Assembly (NCBI RefSeq): GCF_024733555.1 | Contig: NZ_JANIOF010000001.1 | Coordinates: forward strand, 496,001 to 560,000 | Origin: Paenibacillus sp. SC116 | Lineage (GTDB): Bacteria > Bacillota > Bacilli > Paenibacillales > Paenibacillaceae | Direction: 5' to 3' | Length of the DNA: 64,000 bases | In this document: positions 23,936 to 31,589 of the stretch, piece after piece | Position numbering within the stretch: position 1 is the first letter of the stretch | Layout of the letters: the number at the start of each line of letters is the position of its first letter | Program-made: the position numbers and the translations under genes | The notes under the pieces: generated by a model | What the model saw: the letters and a program-made list of their open reading frames with translations, nothing else | Told to the model about the DNA's origin: nothing | The model's database searches: none

Positions 23936-24694
23936 GTGAGTACGGTTATTTCCCATTTTTACAATGAAGAGTATTTACTTCCATGGTGGCTAAAGCATCA
24001 TGTCCCGTTGTTTAAACATGGTATTCTTATTGATCGCGGTTCTAACGATCGTTCCGTTGATATATGCAAAAAGCTTGCTCCTCATTGGGAAGTTCGGGAG
24101 TCCAAAGTAGCTGAATTCGACGCCTTACTCGTTGATCGTGAAGTGATGGAAATAGAGGCGGAATGCATAGGTTGGAAAATGGTGTTAAATACGACCGAAT
24201 TTCTCTGTTTCCCAGACAAACAGCCGTTTTTTGCGAAACTTGAAACGTTAGGCAGCAGCATGTATCATATTCGGACCATATTTCTAGTCGATGATCCTAA
24301 CTATGGATATACAGAACCAGACCCAAAAGTTCCGCTTGTCAAACAGCGGCATCATGGTTTTATACTTCCGCATGCCGGAAGGTTCATTCATCGTTATAAA
24401 CATGGAAGTTATACGGTCGGCAGACATTCGACGGATCAATCGTTTACCTACTTGCCGTTCCTAGATGTTCCTGATCCTGCGTTTGTTATTAAATGCTACT
24501 TCAGTCCGTGGACAGAAGAATTGAAGCTCCGTAAACTTCAAATTGGTCCTACGTTGTCAGCTAGTAGTATTCACAGCAGGTTAGGACATCAACATCTTGT
24601 TAATCGTGAGGAACTTGAGCAGGCGTATTTGCATTATGTACAGCAATCAAGTGATTTGCGACTTTATCCAGCTTATCAACGATTATGGGAATGA
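23936..24694 (+). CDS. Glycosyltransferase family 2/92-like protein
   Basis: 252 residues from GTG 23936; AAAGGAGG lies 7 bp upstream inside the longer frame that begins at 23918. It opens with STVISHFYNEEYLLPWWLKHHVPLFKHGILIDRGSNDRSVDIC, the nucleotide-sugar half of a family 2-like transferase, with the usual acidic loop partly changed (DRGSND). The middle (DALLVDREVMEIE, FLCFPD) and the HHGF/HAGRFIH part fit proteins annotated as glycosyltransferase family 2 in Bacillales. No membrane segment. The sugar and acceptor are unknown and no partner genes lie beside it. Confidence 0.7.
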   Translation: MSTVISHFYNEEYLLPWWLKHHVPLFKHGILIDRGSNDRSVDICKKLAPHWEVRESKVAEFDALLVDREVMEIEAECIGWKMVLNTTEFLCFPDKQPFFAKLETLGSSMYHIRTIFLVDDPNYGYTEPDPKVPLVKQRHHGFILPHAGRFIHRYKHGSYTVGRHSTDQSFTYLPFLDVPDPAFVIKCYFSPWTEELKLRKLQIGPTLSASSIHSRLGHQHLVNREELEQAYLHYVQQSSDLRLYPAYQRLWE

Positions 24695-24763
24695 GCACAA
24701 GAGTCTGACAAGGTTGTATTTGTGAACAAATGGTAATTATAGGCGATTCAGTTGCAAATGAAG

Positions 24764-24804
24764 AGACAATTTCTTGAAAGAACGAGGGGAAATTGTCTTT
24801 TTGT
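24764..24804 (+). terminator. Hairpin terminator
   Basis: AGACAATTTC pairs with GAAATTGTCT around a 15-base loop, followed by TTTTTG. Confidence 0.8.
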
Positions 24805-25112
24805 TATGTAAATAAGCAAACCATTTTCATATATTCAAGCATTATCTCTTTTGCAAACCAGCGAAGATTTATGTTCTGTGAATGAGTTACCCCTTTTCAT
24901 TCGATAAGCTTTAGTAGAAAATAGTAGATATCTATAACCGAATGGGAACAGTTAAATAGCCTCGCATCCTACATAACGGAGTCATGATCATAGAAGCTTT
25001 TGCACCATTGCACGGAGGCTTTTTAACTTGTGGACAGGTAGATGAACGTCTTTGCATCATTGTTTAGACACCCAGCTGACTCATCGTATTCATGCGGAAT
25101 GTTAACATGGTG
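24805..25112. other. Intergenic stretch without recognised feature
   Basis: AT-rich DNA before the ArsR promoter. No open frame with a ribosome site, no strong repeat and no RNA motif was seen. Confidence 0.5.
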
Positions 25113-25164
25113 TTGACAAGACACCAAAAGGTGTCCTATAGTTGAAGTGACACTGAACGGTGTC
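25113..25164 (+). promoter_or_regulatory. ArsR-type promoter with two inverted-repeat operators
   Basis: TTGACA (25113-25118) and TATAGT (25137-25142) with 18 bp between. The perfect repeat GACACC-aaaa-GGTGTC (25120-25135) fills the spacer; a near copy GACACT-gaac-GGTGTC lies at 25149-25164, centres 29 bp apart. Binding there would block polymerase, so autorepression by the ArsR-type protein is likely. Confidence 0.75.
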
Positions 25165-25272
25165 GAATTAGAAGTTCTCGCTTTATCGGCGATACATTCT
25201 AATAGCCGCATGCTTTAAGAAGGTTGTGAAATTAACGGCTGTCCCTTGGTAATAATGTGAGGAGAGAGTGTT

Positions 25273-25602
25273 GTGAGCGAGAACAACCCGTCGCGGGATG
25301 TGTTTGACGCGATTGCAGATCCGACTAGGCGCCAACTCATTTCTCTGTTATCAGAGGCTGAGGAGATACCGCTTCATGAGTTGACAGCACAGTTTGAAAT
25401 GGGCCGGACAGCGGTATCCAAGCATTTGACAATTCTTAAAGAGGCCGGACTGGTGCTTGATCGAAAAGTAGGCAGAGAAACGCGTTTTAGACTAAATGCT
25501 TCCCCACTTAGAGAAGTTCAAGATTGGGTGGCTTTCTACAGTAAGTTTTGGAGTGCGAATATGCTGCGCTTAAATCAACTATTAATGGAGGAAGAAGAAT
25601 GA
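25273..25602 (+). CDS. ArsR family HTH repressor
   Basis: 109 residues, GTG start with GAGGAGAG upstream. Typical opening DVFDAIADPTRRQLISLLSEAEEIPLHELTAQFEMGRTAVSKHLTILKEAGLVLDRKVGRETRFRLN. No metal-binding Cys pair (no CVC), so it belongs to the non-metal branch that pairs with SRPBCC proteins. Stop and start of the next gene overlap in ATGA. Two operator-like repeats stand before it. Confidence 0.9.
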   Translation: MSENNPSRDVFDAIADPTRRQLISLLSEAEEIPLHELTAQFEMGRTAVSKHLTILKEAGLVLDRKVGRETRFRLNASPLREVQDWVAFYSKFWSANMLRLNQLLMEEEE

Positions 25603-25997
25603 GTTTAAAACTAGAATTAGATTTTCAGTATACGACAACGATTGAGAAGCTATGGTCTGCTATCACTGATCCAAATAAGCTTGAAAAGTGGGTATTGCCC
25701 AATGATTTCAAGCCTGAAGTAGGACATCATTTTCAATTTCGAGCTGAGCCTAATGAATGGTGGGATGGCTTAATTGAAGGAGAAGTATTAGTTGTGGAAG
25801 AGCCAGGTCGTTTGTCTTATTCTTGGGCCAGCGGAGCGGAGAAGCATTTGGTCGTCTGGACGCTGCAAGATTTAGGAGATGGAAAGGTTAATCTTCATTT
25901 AGAACAAACTGGATTCTCCAATCCTCATGGACTTGCAGGTGCTAAGCACGGCTGGACTGGCTGGTGCGGCAAGCTTGAACAAGTGCTGGAACAATAG
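25599..25997 (+). CDS. SRPBCC/AHSA1 domain protein
   Basis: 132 residues from ATG 25599, overlapping the ArsR stop by 4 bp. The pattern FQYTTTIEKLWSAITDPNKLEKWVLPNDFKPEVGHHFQFRAEP, then VEEPGRLSYSW and a C-terminal helix (GLAGAKHGWTGWCGKLEQVLEQ) is typical of AHSA1-like START-fold proteins, which bind hydrophobic ligands. Co-transcribed with the ArsR gene, a very common pair; the ligand is unknown. Confidence 0.9.
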   Translation: MSLKLELDFQYTTTIEKLWSAITDPNKLEKWVLPNDFKPEVGHHFQFRAEPNEWWDGLIEGEVLVVEEPGRLSYSWASGAEKHLVVWTLQDLGDGKVNLHLEQTGFSNPHGLAGAKHGWTGWCGKLEQVLEQ

Positions 25998-26082
25998 CTG
26001 CAAATGGATACTAGCTATGTCCTTCTATAAGGCTAACCTTAGTAGGCAAGTTAGTTGAAATCCTGCTTTCTTACATCAATAT

Positions 26083-26113
26083 AAACCGGCTGCATGTGGA
26101 TTGCAGCCGGTTT
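26083..26113 (+). terminator. Hairpin terminator
   Basis: AAACCGGCTGCA-tgtggat-TGCAGCCGGTTT, followed by ATATTTCTT. Confidence 0.75.
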
Positions 26114-26183
26114 ATATTTCTTACCGATCGTTTAACCATTATGAATAGAAGTAGCTACTATTACTAACGGAGGGAAGTAAGTC

Positions 26184-28439
26184 ATGAACGAATCGAATCA
26201 AGAGTATATCGTAATCTCGGCTGCGAGGGAAAACAACCTTAAGAATGTATCTTTGCGCATTCCGAAGCGAAAAATCACCATTTTCACGGGGGTATCTGGC
26301 TCAGGTAAGTCATCGATCGTCTTCGATACGATTGCAGCCGAGTCAACACGATTGCTGAACGAGAACTTCAGCATGTTCGTGCGTACTTTCTTGCCGCGCT
26401 ATCCGCAGCCAGATGCGGACGCAATCGAGAACTTGAGCATGGCTGTTATTGTGGATCAAAAGCGACTCGGTGGCGGCTCACATTCCACGATGGGGACGAT
26501 TACTGATATTTCTCCCATTCTCCGTCTTCTCTTCTCTCGGGTGGGTCAGCCCTATGTTGGGCAATCGAACATGTTCTCGTTTAACGATCCGCAAGGCATG
26601 TGTCCAGATTGCAGCGGGCTAGGCCGCCAATTAGGTGTTGACATGAGTAAGGCTGTAGACATGAACAAGTCGTTGAATGAAGGGGCAATTATGCTGCCGG
26701 GTTATAACGTGAACGACTGGGAATGGAATATGCTCGTGCAGTCTGGTTCCTACGATCTGGACAAAAAGCTGAGCGATTATTCGGATGAGGACCTAGAGGA
26801 ACTACTGTACGGCAAGGCAAGGAAAGTGAAAATGGATTTCGCCGGTAAGGCTACGAATATTACAGTGGAAGGCGCTCTTGAGAAATTCACGAACAAATAC
26901 ATTAAGCAGGATGTGAAGGCAAAGTCCGAGCGTACACAAAAAACGGTTGCACCATTTATAACCGAGTGTTCTTGCCCTAGCTGCCACGGTGCGAGACTAA
27001 GTCAGGCAACGCTTAGTTGCAAAATTAATGGACTCAATATCGCGGACATGTCCTCTATGGAGGTCGGCCAGCTCATTCGCGTCATTCGGGAGATTGACGA
27101 TTCTGTCGCTGCCCCAGTCATAAAGTCTTTAGCGGAACGATTGCAGCATCTGGTGGATATCGGACTTGACTACTTGACGTTAGACCGTGAGACAGATACA
27201 TTGTCTGGCGGTGAATCGCAGCGCGTCAAAATGGTGAAGCACCTTAGTGGTAGTCTGGTGGATGTTACTTACATTTTCGATGAACCTAGTGTTGGCTTGC
27301 ATCCCCGTGATGTACATCGCTTAAATGAACTGCTTCAGAAGCTGCGCGACAAGGGTAATACAGTCATCGTCGTCGAACATGATCCCGATGTAATCAAGGT
27401 AGCGGATCATATCGTCGATGTCGGGCCGCACGCTGGCAGTCGCGGCGGTACGATCATGTATGTAGGAAGCTACGAAGGACTACTGGAATCAGGTACATTG
27501 ACAGGCACCCATATGAAACGTCCGCTCCAGCTAAAGCAGGATTGCAGGCAGTCATCAGGTAAACTGTCCATTACGAATGCAACTCTCCATAACCTGCGAA
27601 ATGTAAGTGTAGATATTCCTACTGGCATACTTACAGTAGTTACGGGTGTCGCTGGATCAGGTAAGAGTACGCTGATTAACGATGTATTCCTTAGCCAGCA
27701 TCCAGATGCGATCGTCATCGACCAATCCGCGATAGGCGTGTCAACACGCTCAAATCCCGCAACTTACACGGGAATTATGGATGATGTGCGTAAGGCGTTT
27801 GCTACCGCAAACAAGGTCAGTCCAGGCTTGTTCAGCTTTAACTCCAAAGGGGCTTGTGAAAATTGCCAAGGCCTTGGCGTTGTGTACACTGATCTTTCAT
27901 TCCTCGACAGTGTGAAGCTGCCATGCGAAGTATGCGATGGGAAACGATTCAAGGAAGAAGTGCTAGAATACAAGCTGAACGACAAGTCAATAGCAGATGT
28001 GCTAGAGATGACTGTGGAACAGGCATTGGAGTTCTTCAAGCTCAAAGAGGTAGTACGCAAGCTGCAGGCGATGAGTGATGTGGGATTAAACTATATTACA
28101 CTCGGCCAGCCGCTCAGCACGCTTTCAGGTGGGGAATGCCAACGCATCAAGCTGGCAAGCGAACTGCATAAGCAGGGCAGTATCTATGTGATGGATGAGC
28201 CAACAACTGGCCTTCATATGTCAGATATCGGACATATTGTGGAGATCATGAACCGACTCGTGGATGCAGGTAATACGGTAATTGTCATCGAGCATAACAT
28301 CGATGTGATCAGCCAAGCTGATTGGATCATCGATATGGGACCGGACGGAGGCAGCAATGGCGGCCAAGTGGTGTTCGTGGGAACTCCGACGCAAATCATC
28401 CATGCGGATCAGTCCATTACGGGAAGATATTTGAAATAA
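26184..28439 (+). CDS. UvrA-like ABC ATPase, short (class II, UvrA2/DrrC-like)
   Basis: 751 residues against about 950 for true UvrA; the UvrB-binding region is missing. Two ATPase halves: Walker A GVSGSGKSS near residue 40 and GVAGSGKST near 490, signatures LSGGESQRVKM and LSGGECQRIKL, Walker B with FDEPSVGLHP and MDEPTTGLH. Zinc-finger-like CPDCSGLG, CPSCHGAR, CENCQGLG and CEVCDGKR remain. Short UvrA-like proteins are known to protect against DNA-intercalating drugs (DrrC in daunorubicin producers) and occur in many Firmicutes. It stands alone with its own ribosome site and terminator. Whether it takes part in self-protection from the product of the downstream NRPS cluster is unknown and 12 kb separate them. 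Confidence 0.9.
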   Translation: MNESNQEYIVISAARENNLKNVSLRIPKRKITIFTGVSGSGKSSIVFDTIAAESTRLLNENFSMFVRTFLPRYPQPDADAIENLSMAVIVDQKRLGGGSHSTMGTITDISPILRLLFSRVGQPYVGQSNMFSFNDPQGMCPDCSGLGRQLGVDMSKAVDMNKSLNEGAIMLPGYNVNDWEWNMLVQSGSYDLDKKLSDYSDEDLEELLYGKARKVKMDFAGKATNITVEGALEKFTNKYIKQDVKAKSERTQKTVAPFITECSCPSCHGARLSQATLSCKINGLNIADMSSMEVGQLIRVIREIDDSVAAPVIKSLAERLQHLVDIGLDYLTLDRETDTLSGGESQRVKMVKHLSGSLVDVTYIFDEPSVGLHPRDVHRLNELLQKLRDKGNTVIVVEHDPDVIKVADHIVDVGPHAGSRGGTIMYVGSYEGLLESGTLTGTHMKRPLQLKQDCRQSSGKLSITNATLHNLRNVSVDIPTGILTVVTGVAGSGKSTLINDVFLSQHPDAIVIDQSAIGVSTRSNPATYTGIMDDVRKAFATANKVSPGLFSFNSKGACENCQGLGVVYTDLSFLDSVKLPCEVCDGKRFKEEVLEYKLNDKSIADVLEMTVEQALEFFKLKEVVRKLQAMSDVGLNYITLGQPLSTLSGGECQRIKLASELHKQGSIYVMDEPTTGLHMSDIGHIVEIMNRLVDAGNTVIVIEHNIDVISQADWIIDMGPDGGSNGGQVVFVGTPTQIIHADQSITGRYLK

Positions 28440-28515
28440 GCTTCAAATCCAATATAGAAATGGACATGGTTCGTTATCTCCTAGGATGGTTAGAAAATTA
28501 AAGGTTAACAATTAG

Positions 28516-28544
28516 GGCTGTCGGCATATTTGACAGCCTTTTTC
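28516..28544 (+). terminator. Hairpin terminator of the UvrA-like gene
   Basis: GGCTGTC-9 bases-GACAGCC followed by TTTTTC. Confidence 0.85.
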
Positions 28545-28738
28545 TTATGGACTTTAATGAGGGCAGAGGACGAAATAAGCTTAGGTGAAATACCAGAGAA
28601 AGAAGATCGGAAATTTGACGATAGTTGGATGTAAAACTATAATGGCTATTTAATAAAATAAAATGCAGCTTCACTCATAAGTCAAATTAGAGACGCCGTA
28701 ATCAAACGATTAACACGGAGTTCAAACGACGCCATGTT

Positions 28739-28758
28739 AAAGGAATCGTTCCTTTTTT
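28739..28758 (+). terminator. Small hairpin with T-run upstream of the osmolyte transporter
   Basis: AAAGGAA-tcg-TTCCTTT followed by three further T, about 95 bp before the transporter ATG. It may end an upstream transcript or act as a leader attenuator. The rest of 28545-28852 shows no gene or other clear signal. Confidence 0.5.
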
Positions 28759-28852
28759 ATGAGTAAAAAATCGTTCTATATACAAAACGTATGTAAATAC
28801 CTTTCAAAGCTGATAATGACTGAAAGTCAGACGAGAGAAATGGAGTAAAAAC

Positions 28853-29827
28853 ATGATTCAATTCCAAAATGTATCTAAGTACTTTGACCAAGGTACGCCT
28901 ATAGTAAAAGCTTTAGATTTGACAATAAATAAAGGTGAGTTTTTTGTTCTGATTGGTCCCAGCGGCAGTGGTAAAACAACAACTTTAAAAATGATAAACC
29001 GTTTAATTGATTTATCTGAAGGAACCCTTCTCATTAACGGGAAAAGAATCAGCGACTACGATATTCATGAGCTGCGTTGGAACATCGGCTATGTTCTACA
29101 GCAAATCGCTTTATTTCCTCATATGACCATTGCAGAGAATATAGCTATCGTGCCTGAAATGAAAAGGTGGGATAAAGAGAAAATTGATGGACGGGTACAT
29201 GAACTAATGAAATTGGTAGGCTTGGAACCTGACATCTATGGACAAAGAAAACCTAGGGAATTATCTGGTGGACAGCAGCAGAGGATAGGTGTCATCCGCG
29301 CGCTTGCAGCTGACCCAGAAATCATTATTATGGATGAACCCTTTAGTGCTCTGGATCCAATCAGCAGAGAAAAGCTGCAGGACGATATATTGACCCTTCA
29401 GAAAACGATCAAAAAAACGATAGTGTTTGTTACTCATGACATGCAGGAAGCATTAAAGTTAGGGGATCGCATCGCGATTATGAAAGACGGGGAAATTGTG
29501 CAGGTGGGAACACCTAATGAGTTAGTTCATCATCCAGCAAACGACTTCGTGTCGAGCTTTATAGGTAGGACAGAACCTATGCTTCGCATAGCAGATTTTG
29601 ATCTAGAGCTCCTTTTATCCCAATCTGAATCTGTAACTCCAGTGGGTGCCGGAATGGAGACCTTATCTGTAAATAGTTCACTGGAAAGGACTCTTGAAGT
29701 ATTATCCGAACATGATCAAATATCCGTTGAAAAAGATGGAGAGATTATCGGTGTGATAAGTCGCCAAACTTTGCTGCAGTATGTAAGGAATCAGTTGAGA
29801 ATGAGGGTAGGTAACGTTAATGAATAA
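28853..29827 (+). CDS. Glycine betaine/carnitine/choline ABC transporter, ATP-binding subunit (OpuCA-like)
   Basis: 324 residues. Walker A GPSGSGKTT near 36, signature ELSGGQQQR, Walker B IIIMDEPFSALDP, then a C-terminal regulatory part with CBS-like sequence (LEVLSEHDQISVEKDGEIIGVISRQTLLQYV), as in OpuCA and related osmolyte importers. It powers uptake of compatible solutes. It overlaps the permease gene by 8 bp (ATGAATAA), so the subunits are made together. Confidence 0.9.
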   Translation: MIQFQNVSKYFDQGTPIVKALDLTINKGEFFVLIGPSGSGKTTTLKMINRLIDLSEGTLLINGKRISDYDIHELRWNIGYVLQQIALFPHMTIAENIAIVPEMKRWDKEKIDGRVHELMKLVGLEPDIYGQRKPRELSGGQQQRIGVIRALAADPEIIIMDEPFSALDPISREKLQDDILTLQKTIKKTIVFVTHDMQEALKLGDRIAIMKDGEIVQVGTPNELVHHPANDFVSSFIGRTEPMLRIADFDLELLLSQSESVTPVGAGMETLSVNSSLERTLEVLSEHDQISVEKDGEIIGVISRQTLLQYVRNQLRMRVGNVNE

Positions 29828-31337
29828 TTTGTGGCAGACCTTTCTGGACCGAAAAGCAGACCTTTGGAGCGCATTAATCGAGCATATGACCATTTCATTA
29901 ATCTCCTTATTTTTTGCTCTATTGATTGCCGTTCCTTTAGGGATATATTTGACGCGACAGAAAAGAGCAGCTGAGCTTGTAATCGGAATATCGGCTGTAT
30001 TTCAGACCATTCCATCTTTAGCTCTGCTCGGTCTTCTCATACCCTTAGTAGGAATTGGGACAGTTCCAGCTATCATCGCTCTCGTCATTTATGCGCTTTT
30101 GCCTATTTTAAGAAATATATATACTGGAATTATTGAAGTTGATCGCAGTTTAATTGAAGCCGCTAAAGGTCTTGGCATGAATAACCGCAGGCTTTTGCTT
30201 AAGGTGGAGCTTCCGCTTGCCATGCCGGTAATTATGGCAGGTGTACGTACAGCAATGGTTTTAATTATTGGAACGACAACCATAGCTTCTCTCATTGGAG
30301 CAGGTGGACTGGGAGATTTAATCATCGTCGGGATCGATCGTAACGATACAAGTCTCATTTTACTGGGGGCGATTCCAGCCGCTGTATTGGCGTTATTATT
30401 CGATTTTCTGCTAAAAAAGATCGAGAAATTCTCATTCAAAAAGTCAATGATTTCTGTAATCTCCGTTGTCATCGCCGTCTTCCTCGTTATCTTTGTGACT
30501 TTAGGGTTTCAACCACAAAAGGCAGACATTGTTATAGGCGGCAAGCTGGGATCGGAGCCAGAAATATTGATGAATATGTATAAACTTCTTATAGAAGAGA
30601 ATACATCACTAAATGTAGAGCTAAAGCCAAATATGGGAGGCACCACCTTCGTATATAACGCTCTTTTATCCGACAGTATCGATATGTATACTGAATTTAC
30701 TGGAACAGCTATCGTCGATCTTTTAAAAGAACAACCAATAAGTACAGACCAAAAGCAAGTATACAAACAAGCCAAAGATGGCTTGCAAAGTAAACTAAAT
30801 TGGGTCATGTTGGAACCGATGGCTTACAACAACACCTATGCACTTGCAATTCCTTCATCTATGGCAGAAAAGTATAATATCGGTACGATTTCCGATCTGA
30901 AAGCAATCGAGCATTTGATTGCTGCCGGCTTCACACCAGAATTTCCTGAACGGGAAGATGGTTATTTGGGGATCCAGAAGTTGTATGGCATTCAATTTGC
31001 CAATATCAATATTATGCAGCCAGCACTAAGATACACTGCCTTGAATTCAGGGGATATTCAGCTGATTGATGCTTATTCAACAGATAGCGAAATCCAACAA
31101 TACAACCTTACCGTATTGAATGATGACAAACATTTATTTCCACCTTATCAAGGGGCACCCTTACTGAAGGCGGACACTTTAACTAAATATCCGGAACTGC
31201 AAGGGATATTGAACAAATTGTCCAATAAAATTACGGATGATGAAATGCGACTAATGAATTATAAAGTAAATGTTGAGAAAAAAGGGGCAGCTTCGGTCGC
31301 AAAAGAGTTCTTGGAGAAGAACAATTTGCTTCCTTAA
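29820..31337 (+). CDS. Osmolyte ABC transporter permease fused to substrate-binding protein (OpuC type)
   Basis: 505 residues. Residues 1-215 are the permease with about six membrane segments and the EAA loop ([36 protein letters not shown]); residues about 225-505 are a periplasmic-type binding domain ([52 protein letters not shown]) of the QAC family, anchored by a membrane segment near 210-225. Such fused systems (BusAB/OpuABC relatives) import glycine betaine, carnitine or choline. The FTGT region is normal for the family. Only two genes encode the whole transporter. Confidence 0.9.
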   Translation: MNNLWQTFLDRKADLWSALIEHMTISLISLFFALLIAVPLGIYLTRQKRAAELVIGISAVFQTIPSLALLGLLIPLVGIGTVPAIIALVIYALLPILRNIYTGIIEVDRSLIEAAKGLGMNNRRLLLKVELPLAMPVIMAGVRTAMVLIIGTTTIASLIGAGGLGDLIIVGIDRNDTSLILLGAIPAAVLALLFDFLLKKIEKFSFKKSMISVISVVIAVFLVIFVTLGFQPQKADIVIGGKLGSEPEILMNMYKLLIEENTSLNVELKPNMGGTTFVYNALLSDSIDMYTEFTGTAIVDLLKEQPISTDQKQVYKQAKDGLQSKLNWVMLEPMAYNNTYALAIPSSMAEKYNIGTISDLKAIEHLIAAGFTPEFPEREDGYLGIQKLYGIQFANINIMQPALRYTALNSGDIQLIDAYSTDSEIQQYNLTVLNDDKHLFPPYQGAPLLKADTLTKYPELQGILNKLSNKITDDEMRLMNYKVNVEKKGAASVAKEFLEKNNLLP

Positions 31338-31495
31338 TGAGGGAGAGGGGTTTCATTTACTTGATTTTTGATAGCGATGCCTGCGGTACGTACCAACTAG
31401 TCTATAAACGGTTAGCGATGCTTGAAAAGGACACCTCCGAGCATACACATCTTGAAAACAACGTGTTGTTCGAACGAATTCGTGCAGCGATGTAA
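31337..31495 (+). pseudogene. Remnant of an iron-sulfur cluster repair (RIC/ScdA/YtfE) gene
   Basis: An open frame of 52 codons beginning in the transporter stop codon. From about codon 12 on it reads [20 protein letters not shown], then [14 protein letters not shown], which closely matches the C-terminal hemerythrin-like part of RIC proteins (TYxxLxxLExDxxxHxHLENNxLFxR). The N-terminal 170 residues of the family are missing, so it is a decayed gene end. The ATG and upstream GGAGAGG may give accidental translation. Confidence 0.7.
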
Positions 31496-31505
31496 CTTTT
31501 AATAG

Positions 31506-31543
31506 AAGCCCTTCTTCACTAAGTGAGGAAGGGCTTTTTTTTT
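31506..31543 (+). terminator. Strong hairpin terminator
   Basis: AAGCCCTTC.TCACT pairs with AGTGA.GAAGGGCTT, followed by a run of T. It probably ended the RIC gene and now ends the transporter operon. Confidence 0.9.
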
Positions 31544-31589
31544 CGATAAAGACAGATGTAAAAATGAAACCTAATCCGAGAGGAGAATT

